Positions 38,902-46,447 of a DNA stretch of 64,000 bases are shown here, piece after piece; position 1 is the stretch's first letter; each line of letters opens with the position of its first letter. Origin of the DNA: an uncultured Pelagibacteraceae bacterium (lineage in GTDB: Bacteria > Pseudomonadota > Alphaproteobacteria > Pelagibacterales > Pelagibacteraceae). The notes under the pieces are model-generated. The model made no database searches, had not been told where the DNA came from, and worked only from the letters and a program-made list of their open reading frames with translations. Location of the stretch: contig CACMMN010000002.1 of NCBI GenBank assembly GCA_902614905.1, forward strand, positions 45,001-109,000. Direction: 5' to 3'. The position numbers were made by a program, and so were the translations under genes.

Positions 38902-38942
38902 AGAAGTCCACTAGAACAGGCTTGCTGTTCTTAAGGACTTCT
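38902..38942 (-). repeat. 41-nt palindrome inside the trxA coding sequence
   Basis: Arms AGAAGTCC/GGACTTCT (8 bp) and AGAACAG/CTGTTCT (7 bp) are separated by a 3x3 internal loop, with a 5-nt apical loop. It encodes residues 14-26 (EVLKNSKPVLVDF), a genuine thioredoxin strand, and its 3' arm stops at the W27 codon beside insert 1. Its codons end mostly in C or G, unlike the rest of the gene. Confidence 0.8.
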
Positions 38943-39064
38943 CCATCAAAGTTCTCATCTGTTACATTTATTGTTGGCATAATTTTTTATAAAAAAATAT
39001 AAAGATTAAATCAATAATTAAATAAAAGTTATATCTATTTTTTAACAACCTAGAATTTAAATTT

Positions 39065-40258
39065 TTAATTCAAATCTTTCTTGTCCGGCTCTTCATTTCC
39101 TTTAAAACTTAATAATTGGTCTTCTATTTCATTTGTTTTAGGAATTGGATTTTTTGGATTAATACCTTGGTCTTTTAATTTTTCAATTCTTTGTTCCAGA
39201 CTACCCTGTCCTTGCCAAGTTCCCTTGATCACATTTTGAAGATTTTTTCCGTGAGCGTTAAAGCTTGTCATTGTTTTAATCAAGTGTGATTTTACTAATG
39301 AGTACTTATCCATTAAGTTAGTTGCTATATCCGTAATCGTCTTAACTCCTTTTATTTGTTTATCTTTATCTTGTATTGTCTGGATTATTGAAATAATTGC
39401 GAACAAATTTTTTGGACCGACTAGTAATATGTTTTTTTTGTAAGCATACTCATATAAATCTGGATAATGTTCTAGTGCCGCTAAATAACTTGCTTCGTGA
39501 CACATGTACATAACTACCTTAGGAAAAACGTTTTTCTTGACGTTTTTCATATAGTCTTTTTTAGACAAATTATCGATATGTTTTTTTACAGCTGCAGCAT
39601 GTTTCTTAAATTCTTCGTCTTTCTCGATATCAGTTTTTGCGTTAACAAATTTTTTCCAATTATCTAAAGATACTTTTGAGTCACAAACTATATAATTTTC
39701 ATCAGTCAAATTTATATATATATCAGGATTACTTGCTTCAATATTATCGTTATCTAAATTATAAACTTGTTCTTTTTTTTGTTTTGTGTAATCGATATTT
39801 TCTTTAAAACCGTGAATTTGTAAAGATTGTTCTAGAAATTTTTCTCCAAAGTTCCCTTGGTATTTTGCATTACCAGTTAGTTTATCAATGAAGTCTTGCT
39901 GATTCTGAATTTTTTTTTTACTATCTTGCATGTCAGAGGTTACTGTAGTCTTCCAAGACTCTACATTTTTTAATGTCGACAAAGTGATTTTTGAGCTTTC
40001 TCTTTCAGTTGTGAGTGTATCTTGTAAATTATTTTTTATTTTTTCAACACTTATATATTTTTCGTTTAAGAGTTTAATTTCATTTGTGTGGCTGATTTTA
40101 ATTTTTTCAATTTCGTGATCTTTTTCTTTTAATTCCTCATCTTTTGTCCTTAAGGCTTCGACTTCAGCAGAATTATCTTTTTTGTAAAAAAATTTTATAA
40201 ATATAACCCACAAAGCTGATGTTATAATTCCAGTAATAAGTATAATTAAAATATCCAT
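39065..40258 (-). CDS. rmuC: RmuC family protein
   Basis: A 397-residue protein with an N-terminal membrane helix (about residues 3-24), a long Glu/Lys-rich coiled coil (about 28-140) and a C-terminal RmuC domain. The domain has GNFGEKFLEQSL and the nuclease-like NPDIYI...IVCDSKVSLDNW (a PD-(D/E)xK arrangement). RmuC proteins limit recombination at inverted repeats in E. coli; the mechanism is not settled. It is the last gene of a leftward three-gene set, 12 bp after a small unknown. The 84 bp between it and trxA hold nothing I recognise. Confidence 0.85.
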   Translation of the reverse strand: MDILIILITGIITSALWVIFIKFFYKKDNSAEVEALRTKDEELKEKDHEIEKIKISHTNEIKLLNEKYISVEKIKNNLQDTLTTERESSKITLSTLKNVESWKTTVTSDMQDSKKKIQNQQDFIDKLTGNAKYQGNFGEKFLEQSLQIHGFKENIDYTKQKKEQVYNLDNDNIEASNPDIYINLTDENYIVCDSKVSLDNWKKFVNAKTDIEKDEEFKKHAAAVKKHIDNLSKKDYMKNVKKNVFPKVVMYMCHEASYLAALEHYPDLYEYAYKKNILLVGPKNLFAIISIIQTIQDKDKQIKGVKTITDIATNLMDKYSLVKSHLIKTMTSFNAHGKNLQNVIKGTWQGQGSLEQRIEKLKDQGINPKNPIPKTNEIEDQLLSFKGNEEPDKKDLN

Positions 40259-40270
40259 TATTTAGATCCT

Positions 40271-40663
40271 TTATTGTATTGTATGATTTTCTGCGTCTGA
40301 TTTCAACTCGGGAAAGTTTTCTTTTTGATATTTAGCTAAATTTTTAACCACTTCGTTAGATGATGCATCATTTGCTGATTTATATAAACCGTAAGAAACA
40401 TTTAAAATTGTTCTTTGTTTTAAATGGAATAAAAAATGATAGTAAGCATAATCAGCACTTAATTTTGACTCTATCACAAATCTATCGATTTCATCACAAA
40501 TTTTCCTAGCAAAAGCATTTGTTCTTTTTCTCTCTTGCTCTTCAACTTCTTCGGTACTTAAGATTTTTTCCTCATTTTCTAATGTTTTAAGATCTTTTCG
40601 AATTGGAACTATATTTGAGTGTTTTTTATTTTTACTTTTTGGACTTTTTTTAACTTTTGGCAT
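40271..40663 (-). CDS. Hypothetical protein
   Basis: A 130-residue protein with a strongly basic N-terminus (MPKVKKSPKSKNKKHSN), then an acidic helical section, then an aromatic-rich helix (SADYAYYHFLFHLKQR). I do not recognise a family. ATG 40663 is preferred to an upstream start at 40678 because GGGAGT lies at the right distance before it. It overlaps the preceding gene end slightly and is 12 bp from rmuC, so the three genes are probably co-transcribed. Confidence 0.6.
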   Translation of the reverse strand: MPKVKKSPKSKNKKHSNIVPIRKDLKTLENEEKILSTEEVEEQERKRTNAFARKICDEIDRFVIESKLSADYAYYHFLFHLKQRTILNVSYGLYKSANDASSNEVVKNLAKYQKENFPELKSDAENHTIQ

Positions 40664-40970
40664 TGTTTTTACTCCCATTGATTATTTGTTGATTATTATT
40701 GTATTTGTTAATTTCTTGCCTAATTATTTCAATCTCTAATAGGGTTTTATTATATTCAGAGTATTGTCTAATCTTAGATAAGAAATTTAGTGTGATGGTT
40801 GGTAAATTAATAGCTTTATAAATAAGGTAAATTATTAGATTATTTTTAAAAGTTTCTCTCTCTGCTTTTTCTTTAAGTTGTCTAAATCTAAAGAATATTT
40901 CTACATTTTTTATCCACTCTTGTCTGCTTGATAAACATTCTTTTAAAACATAATAATATTTATCTTTCAT
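40650..40970 (-). CDS. Hypothetical protein
   Basis: A 106-residue protein that is mostly helical and rich in Lys, Asn, Ile and Tyr, with a basic N-terminal half (WIKNVEIFFRFRQLKEKAERE) and a moderately hydrophobic centre (NLIIYLIYKAINLPTITL). No family recognised. An AAAGGGA ribosome site precedes ATG 40970. It is first of the leftward set, with its leader in the palindrome at 40983-41045. Confidence 0.6.
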   Translation of the reverse strand: MKDKYYYVLKECLSSRQEWIKNVEIFFRFRQLKEKAERETFKNNLIIYLIYKAINLPTITLNFLSKIRQYSEYNKTLLEIEIIRQEINKYNNNQQIINGSKNNAKS

Positions 40971-40982
40971 GTATTCCCTTTA

Positions 40983-41045
40983 AAATTGAAAGCTAGGCCC
41001 CTAGAAAGGAGATTATAGAAAGATAAGAAAGGACCTAGCATTTCA
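40983..41045. repeat. Imperfect 60-nt palindrome between divergent gene sets
   Basis: The left arm TTGAAAGCTAGGCCCC and the right arm GGACCTAGCATTTCAA pair with one bulge and one mismatch around a 30-nt centre of AGAAAG repeats. It lies 13 bp upstream of the leftward set and 115 bp before the rightward regulator gene. It could be an operator for that regulator or a leader hairpin. Confidence 0.6.
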
Positions 41046-41160
41046 ATTAATATTAACATTAAAATCACCATATATAATAATAATACTGTTGTCAACAGCA
41101 AAAAAATATATTTACAAATAAAATTTACTGCTATATAAAGTATATATAAAGAATCAAAAT

Positions 41161-42333
41161 ATGCCTATAAATAACGATTATAACCGAAGTCTACTGTTAA
41201 CTTTACTTAAACTCTCTAAAGTAACGAAAAAACAATGTAGTTTTTTATTAAATAAACATGAAAATTCCCTAGATAGTTATATTTATAGATTTGGAGGACT
41301 AACGTTTCCCCCTAGTTTTGCTTATTTCTTTTTGAGTTCAATTGCTGAAACCTCGTTACCTCTTTACGAAGATAATAAAACACAACCTGACTTTAATATT
41401 GGAAAATCATCTTATGAACTAAAGATCAAAAAAGGGTCTCCTAGGATACAAAAATTTAATTATTTTAAACGTATAGACCATGTAGAGAAAAAAGAGTTTT
41501 TTAAAGTTTTAAAAAAATGTGAAAATCTAGATATTGAAAAGAAATTAATATTACCTTCTGTAGAGTTTCATTGTCTGCTTTTAATGAAATTATCAAATTC
41601 TGAATTTATTCATGACGAAGAAAATCTCCTTGAGGAATATATAAATCAAACAGTTCCAGAAGCTCAAGAATATTTAGAAGAATATTCTAATTTAGAAGGT
41701 GGACAAGATTTTTCTATTGCATTTAAAAATGCACATAAACATATTCAGGCACTTTCTTTGATCAGATCAATTAAAAATTTTTTTCCAATAGTTGAGAACT
41801 TAAGAAAAGAATTTATGCCAAATTTTGTGGCTCCCAACGAAACTTTTAAATTGCCTGTTTTAAATTCTAAAGAAAAAATATTATTCTCAAAAAGTTTTGT
41901 AAAAAGAAATTTAAATATAAAAAAATATAATGATTTAATATTAATGAATGTTGGTGAAAATAATATGGATGGAACAATTAATAAAGGTGACTTAGCTCTT
42001 ATAATTAAATTTGAAAATAAGCTTAAGCCTAAATTTAATAATGGGATATTTGCAATAAAACTAAGCGGTAAAATAGTTATACGAAGATTGCATTTTTCTG
42101 AATTTACGAAAAGAACATTGGTGCATATTATTTCTGATAACAAAAATTATGTTAGTGAACAGGTTTTGCTAGAGGATTTAGAGATTTTTGGTGAAGTTGT
42201 TTGGAAATGTAATAATTTTCAAAATATTCAATTTCTTAAACATGAAGGAAACGAACCAGACCTATTTTCTAATAAGGATATCGAAATCCCAGAATTTATA
42301 AAATCTAAAAAAATTGGAAAGGAAATTGCTTAA
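41161..42333 (+). CDS. LexA/CI-fold (S24-like) regulator without catalytic dyad
   Basis: A 390-residue protein. The C-terminal 130 residues fit the S24 fold shared by LexA and phage repressors: NVGENNMDGTINKGDLALI, then IFAIKLSGKIVIRRL. In active members the first motif has Ser before Met and the second has Lys before Arg-Leu. Here they are N268 and R308, so self-cleavage is unlikely. The N-terminal 60 residues are helical and could hold a helix-turn-helix, not clearly recognisable. It is the first gene of a rightward six-gene series, suggesting it controls it. Confidence 0.7.
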   Translation: MPINNDYNRSLLLTLLKLSKVTKKQCSFLLNKHENSLDSYIYRFGGLTFPPSFAYFFLSSIAETSLPLYEDNKTQPDFNIGKSSYELKIKKGSPRIQKFNYFKRIDHVEKKEFFKVLKKCENLDIEKKLILPSVEFHCLLLMKLSNSEFIHDEENLLEEYINQTVPEAQEYLEEYSNLEGGQDFSIAFKNAHKHIQALSLIRSIKNFFPIVENLRKEFMPNFVAPNETFKLPVLNSKEKILFSKSFVKRNLNIKKYNDLILMNVGENNMDGTINKGDLALIIKFENKLKPKFNNGIFAIKLSGKIVIRRLHFSEFTKRTLVHIISDNKNYVSEQVLLEDLEIFGEVVWKCNNFQNIQFLKHEGNEPDLFSNKDIEIPEFIKSKKIGKEIA

Positions 42334-43772
42334 TGAATTATATATTTTTCGATACTGAAACTAACTCAGGTAGATTGACAGCAGACATTTTGGATTTATC
42401 AGCCTTTTTCTGTGACAAAGATTTTAATGTTATTGAAGAATTTAATATAAAAGCAAGATTACGTAAAAGTAGAGTTTATGAGATTGATAGTTTTTTAGTA
42501 AACAATCTTGATCCATTTGATGTTGACAAATATGAAAATTCAAACTTCGATTTGACAAAAAAAACATATGAAAAATTTACATCATGGATAAATAAAGGAG
42601 ATGTGAGATTTATTGCTCATAACGGTTATTCTTTTGACTACATGCTATTCTCCCAACATTTATTTGCAAACTTGTTTACTTGGCCCTGGATTTTCGGATC
42701 TGGCAATGCAAAACAATTAGATTCATTGCCAATAATTCAAAACTTTGATTTCTATCAACCAAATATGATAGCAACAGAACTTAACGAGCGTTCAAATAAA
42801 ATTTTTAAGCTTGGTAGTCTCTGTAAAATAAATGGTTTTGATATTGGCAAAGATTTACATACTGCAAGAGGTGATGTGATAGGAACTAAAAATTTAATAA
42901 AATTAATCCAAAAAAAAAATCCTGAATTTTTCAATAAAAGTATAGGTTTTACTAATCAAAATGATGTTCTATCAACTATGAAAAACGTAAATTATTTTTG
43001 TCATCCTGAAACATTTTTTGGTCGTACTCGTCAATTTACATCAAGCTATATATGTGAGCACCCTGTATATAAAAGTTATCATTTAGTTGCAGATTTAAAA
43101 CATGATTGGGAAAAATTTTTATCCGAAAAATCTGACAACGTTTTGGATAAAGTGTTAAATTCTGCGCCAAAGAAATATCGGATTATTAAAGCCAAAAAAA
43201 ATCCTCTTATAATAGAAAAAAAATTTGCAACGAATTTTAATGATGAATATTCTAAGCTCGGGCATGAAATCTTACAAATTAGAGCCCAATTCATTAAGAA
43301 TAATAGAAAAGAAATATCAAACAGACTTTGTAATATCATAAATGATAAGTTTCAAGACAACAGCATAGATCAAACTCCATTAGAGCCTGAACAAATGATT
43401 TTTTCTTTAAACCCTTCACCAGACGAAAAAAATTTAATGAATCAATATGTTCTTGCAAATAATATTGATGAACAATTAAAGATTCACAAAAAATTTAATG
43501 GTCCGGTAAAACACTTATCGGAAATGGCTTTATTAGATAAATACGACAAAGACGGATTTTCCGATGCAGATTATAAAAGAGTTCGTTCTAATGTAAGCAA
43601 AAGATTGCTATCAACTAATAAAGAAGTTTTTCCAACTATTCCTGAAGCAATGGAAAGAATCGATACTTTAAGAGAAAAAAATAAAGATGATAAAGAAAAA
43701 ATTAAAATTCTAGAAAATATAAATGCCCATTTAGATGGAATTACTAAAGACCACGAGAGATACTTAAAATAA
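42333..43772 (+). CDS. Exonuclease I-like DEDD 3'-5' exonuclease
   Basis: A 479-residue protein. The N-terminal 190 residues form a DnaQ/ExoI-type nuclease domain: IFFDTETNSG (D7, E9), AHNGYSFDYMLF and HTARGDVIGTKNL. The middle (about 220-390) resembles the accessory part of exonuclease I, and a helical Lys/Glu-rich tail follows. E. coli ExoI (SbcB) is 475 residues, a good length match. It degrades single-stranded DNA in that family. ATG overlaps the preceding stop by 1 bp. Confidence 0.78.
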   Translation: MNYIFFDTETNSGRLTADILDLSAFFCDKDFNVIEEFNIKARLRKSRVYEIDSFLVNNLDPFDVDKYENSNFDLTKKTYEKFTSWINKGDVRFIAHNGYSFDYMLFSQHLFANLFTWPWIFGSGNAKQLDSLPIIQNFDFYQPNMIATELNERSNKIFKLGSLCKINGFDIGKDLHTARGDVIGTKNLIKLIQKKNPEFFNKSIGFTNQNDVLSTMKNVNYFCHPETFFGRTRQFTSSYICEHPVYKSYHLVADLKHDWEKFLSEKSDNVLDKVLNSAPKKYRIIKAKKNPLIIEKKFATNFNDEYSKLGHEILQIRAQFIKNNRKEISNRLCNIINDKFQDNSIDQTPLEPEQMIFSLNPSPDEKNLMNQYVLANNIDEQLKIHKKFNGPVKHLSEMALLDKYDKDGFSDADYKRVRSNVSKRLLSTNKEVFPTIPEAMERIDTLREKNKDDKEKIKILENINAHLDGITKDHERYLK

Positions 43773-43773
43773 T

Positions 43774-43992
43774 ATGGCAATTATTAAAGCTGATAAAATA
43801 GAAATTGAAATTCAAAAACAAACCATGGATAAGCCTGGATCAAATTACTTTATTTTAATTAAGTCTGAGAAAGCAAATAATAATTTTCTTAAATTATTTG
43901 CTTCAAATAAAAAACCCATAATCAAATTCACTGAGGATAATGGAAATTTTGTTAAAAATAATTTTTTTACAAACAATGAAATGGAATATTAA
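43774..43992 (+). CDS. Small hypothetical protein
   Basis: A 72-residue protein with no recognisable family; alternating charged and hydrophobic residues suggest a small beta-rich domain. It starts 2 bp after the exonuclease gene and overlaps the next start by 17 bp, so it is translated in series with them if real. Confidence 0.55.
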   Translation: MAIIKADKIEIEIQKQTMDKPGSNYFILIKSEKANNNFLKLFASNKKPIIKFTEDNGNFVKNNFFTNNEMEY

Positions 43993-44677
43993 TAACCAAT
44001 TTTCTTATCCTAAATCCACTAGATCTCTCTATAATGGTTCTAGGCATTATATGATTAACGGGGAAAGGTTGCCATCTGTAACAAATATACTTCAGCTTAC
44101 TAAAAGTTCTGAAGATAAAAAAGCTTTAGAAAAATGGAAAAAAGATAACAAAGATAGTGAAATGATACTAAGGGAATCGTCAAGTCGTGGAACTTTAATG
44201 CACAGTTATTTATCTGAAACATTAATGGGTAGAATGAATGGTGAACTTATAGATGAAGTGAACTTACCGAAAAAAATGGCGGAAACTATAATATCGAATG
44301 GATTGAATGATTATGTAAAAGAGGTTTACGCGAGTGAGGAGTGTGTTTACTCTTTAAAATATAAATACGCGGGCACTATGGATGCATTAATCAGCACTCA
44401 TAAAGATAAACTACAAATTTGTGATTTTAAGCAAAAGAACTCTCCTGCTAAAAGAGAATATAATTCAATTAGAGATTATTTCACACAAATTTTGTTATAT
44501 GCAACTGCCCATAACGAAATTCATGGGACAAATATCCAATCTGGCATTATTTTAATGTGTACACCAAATTTAATTTTTCAAAAATTTGAAATAGAAGGTC
44601 AAGAGTTTGTTGATCTTCAAAAAGAAGCTTTAAAGAGAGTTGAAAAATATCACAAAATAATTAATCAAAATATATGA
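43976..44677 (+). CDS. PD-(D/E)XK nuclease, Cas4/MGME1-like exonuclease
   Basis: A 233-residue protein with the motif order of RecB-like single-strand exonucleases: GTLMHSYLSETLMGR (a conserved His), then YAGTMDALIS (Asp), then LQICDFKQKN (Asp-x-Lys), then YFTQILLYATAHNEIHG (Gln/Tyr motif). This fits the MGME1/phage exonuclease branch. Cas4 cysteines are not seen, so no iron-sulfur cluster is expected. ATG 43976 is preferred to an in-frame ATG at 43940, which would add a hydrophobic stretch. It overlaps its neighbours by 17 and 4 bp. Confidence 0.78.
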   Translation: MKWNINNQFSYPKSTRSLYNGSRHYMINGERLPSVTNILQLTKSSEDKKALEKWKKDNKDSEMILRESSSRGTLMHSYLSETLMGRMNGELIDEVNLPKKMAETIISNGLNDYVKEVYASEECVYSLKYKYAGTMDALISTHKDKLQICDFKQKNSPAKREYNSIRDYFTQILLYATAHNEIHGTNIQSGIILMCTPNLIFQKFEIEGQEFVDLQKEALKRVEKYHKIINQNI

Positions 44678-45276
44678 AAGATTATCAAAGGCGAACTTTT
44701 TTAAAAGAGACTGAGGGAAAAATAAAATATAAAACTTATACTAAAGATTCTTTTTTTTATAACTCAGATAAAAAGCTCTGGGGTTGGAAACAAGAGTCAA
44801 AAGGCATCATTCATTATGCAAGAAATATAGAGGAATTAAAAAAAATCAAAAAAAAAGAATTTATAGGTAAAGGAAATTATGATCATTCAGTAACACATGC
44901 TTGGCAAAATTCAGAATATATGGGGACAGATGAATTTGCAAATAAATGTGGAATTAAAAATAGAGAAGGTAAACCGTGTACAAAAAATTATATCAGTTTG
45001 CTCCTAAAAAGAGGTGTTAGTCCACTTAATGAATACGATGAAAGTTTAAGAGGTGCGGGTATCCATAAGGCTACAACAAGAAAAAAGAGTGGGCAGAAAT
45101 TTTTAAATTGTCTTAAAAAATCAAATATTGAATATAAAAATGTATTTCCAAATGAAATTTATAAAAGTAAATTTAGTAAAAATAACTATATTATGAAACA
45201 GAAAATATGGGTATTTAAAAACGCAACTGAAAATAATTTGAGAATTTTTAAAAAACTTTGGTATGAAAAAAATTAA
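44674..45276 (+). CDS. Hypothetical basic protein
   Basis: A 200-residue, strongly basic protein. It is not recognised. The centre (MGTDEFANKCGIKNREGKPCTKNYISLLLKRG) could be a helix-turn-helix-like module, and RKKSGQKFLNCLKKSN follows. The charge and the neighbours suggest nucleic acid binding. It overlaps both neighbours (4 and 14 bp). Confidence 0.6.
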   Translation: MKDYQRRTFLKETEGKIKYKTYTKDSFFYNSDKKLWGWKQESKGIIHYARNIEELKKIKKKEFIGKGNYDHSVTHAWQNSEYMGTDEFANKCGIKNREGKPCTKNYISLLLKRGVSPLNEYDESLRGAGIHKATTRKKSGQKFLNCLKKSNIEYKNVFPNEIYKSKFSKNNYIMKQKIWVFKNATENNLRIFKKLWYEKN

Positions 45277-45772
45277 AAGAAAGATAATAAATAAAATCAG
45301 AGAGGTTACTGATTATGATTATGTAGATGATCCTAGAAGAAAAAAAGCTCCAAAAAATGCAAAATTCAAAATAGTTTTTTATAAACCTAAGCCTGGTGAA
45401 GACTCCAATATACCAATTAAATTTCAAGGAGTTCAATATTACACTAACAAATCTGAGGCAGATTTAGCTTTAAAATATAGGTTAGAACTAAAAGAGAAAC
45501 TAAAACTAAAGAAATCTAAGGATATGATTGGTAATAATAGAAATCCTAATCTCAAAAATGTTGGCGTAAGGTTTGGTAAAGATAACGGATATACAATTAA
45601 TCAAAAAAAAGAATTTAATAAAAAAGTTAAAATTGCAAAAAAATATCTTAAATCAGGTCATACTAAAATGGAAACTCAAAGAATTATTAATAAAAAATTC
45701 AAATTGAATAGAGATGAAAATTCCGGTACTGGTAGATATGTAAGAGTGGCATCTGATTTACTTGATAAGTAA
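45263..45772 (+). CDS. Hypothetical basic protein
   Basis: A 169-residue Lys-rich protein. The middle VQYYTNKSEADLALKYRLELK and a late KMETQRIINKKFKLN helix pair are the only features; the latter could be a helix-turn-helix. It is the last gene of the rightward series and overlaps convergent hisG by 15 bp, so the accessory block ends abruptly at a core gene. Confidence 0.6.
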   Translation: MKKIKRKIINKIREVTDYDYVDDPRRKKAPKNAKFKIVFYKPKPGEDSNIPIKFQGVQYYTNKSEADLALKYRLELKEKLKLKKSKDMIGNNRNPNLKNVGVRFGKDNGYTINQKKEFNKKVKIAKKYLKSGHTKMETQRIINKKFKLNRDENSGTGRYVRVASDLLDK

Positions 45773-46447
45773 ATTAATCAGTTTCTTTACACCTTTTTTC
45801 TTCGAATTTTTTCTAGAACTAAAAATACAAGCTTGAGATTTTAATATTTCTCCATCAGATAGTATTTTAAGGTTATTTTGTTTTAGCGTCGTCATTGTTT
45901 GAGTTATGTCAGATATAAGCTGAGCAGTGTTCATGGCACACATCAGTTCAGTACTGCCTAATGATTTAACTATTGTAAAGTTGGTTACCCCTCTTGAATA
46001 CAGGAATTCTCTAGTAAGATTTGGATATTTAGTACCAATTTTTAATAATGATTTGTTCTTTTTTTTATATTCATCAGCAACTTCATCTAGATCTAGTGTT
46101 GTAAATAAATCTATAAATTCATTTCTACAGGCCAATACCAGTGATGCGTGACCAAAATTAAGTTCCTTTTCTAATTTAATATTTTTTTGAATATTAATCT
46201 CAGATTCTTTTAATAAATCAAACCCACTGATCCCAATATCTAAATTTCCAATTGATAATTGCTCTAAAATTTCTCTTGCATGTAAAAATAGAATTGAGAT
46301 ATCAGGTCTACCTTTAACTTTGCCAATTAATTCTCTTTCACCTCTATCAAAGAAAATTTTAAGCTTCTTTTTAACTAAAATTTTTTCAGATTGTTCTTTC
46401 AATCTACCCTTAGATACAATTCCTATGTTTATTTTTTCTTTACTCAT
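45758..46447 (-). CDS. hisG: ATP phosphoribosyltransferase, catalytic subunit (short form)
   Basis: A 229-residue HisG, catalysing the first step of histidine synthesis. It begins MSKEKINIGIVSKGRL, and the phosphate loop and SLGSTELMCAMNTAQLISDITQT stretch are typical. The short form lacks the C-terminal regulatory domain and needs HisZ, encoded immediately upstream. ATG 46447 is chosen because a longer frame to 46636 lies wholly inside hisZ and has no HisG similarity. Confidence 0.93.
   Translation of the reverse strand: MSKEKINIGIVSKGRLKEQSEKILVKKKLKIFFDRGERELIGKVKGRPDISILFLHAREILEQLSIGNLDIGISGFDLLKESEINIQKNIKLEKELNFGHASLVLACRNEFIDLFTTLDLDEVADEYKKKNKSLLKIGTKYPNLTREFLYSRGVTNFTIVKSLGSTELMCAMNTAQLISDITQTMTTLKQNNLKILSDGEILKSQACIFSSRKNSKKKGVKKLINLLIK

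Larger units (their letters stand above)
38586..38980 (-). pseudogene. trxA: Thioredoxin gene with the frame interrupted twice
   Basis: Reading leftward from ATG 38980, 27 thioredoxin residues end in VLVDFW and are followed directly by TAG. The protein resumes at 38871 in another frame with AEWCGPCKQIGPILEE and continues to KFG, where a TAG comes two codons later. It resumes again at 38696 with [13 protein letters not shown] and ends at 38586. Removing 38872-38899 (28 nt) and 46 nt between the KFG and VRG codons gives exactly 106 residues. These align without gaps to E. coli TrxA, and the CGPC redox site is intact. Marked as a pseudogene for lack of an open frame. All three coding parts are conserved, so recoding (bypassing) is a serious alternative, as is an assembly fault. 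Position after folC fits the SAR11-type folC-trxA order. Confidence 0.9.

Noticed and set aside
41161-42333. Active LexA-type autocleaving protease
   Set aside because: Catalytic Ser and Lys positions are Asn and Arg.
43976-44677. CRISPR-associated Cas4 system
   Set aside because: There are no Cas4 cysteines, no other cas genes and no CRISPR array in the window; the MGME1/phage exonuclease branch fits better.
39065-45772. Intact prophage
   Set aside because: No integrase, terminase, capsid or tail gene is found, and there is no att-like repeat at a tRNA.
45263-45772. AP2/homing-endonuclease call for the last gene of the block
   Set aside because: The resemblance is limited to a short aromatic/charged stretch; not enough to name it.
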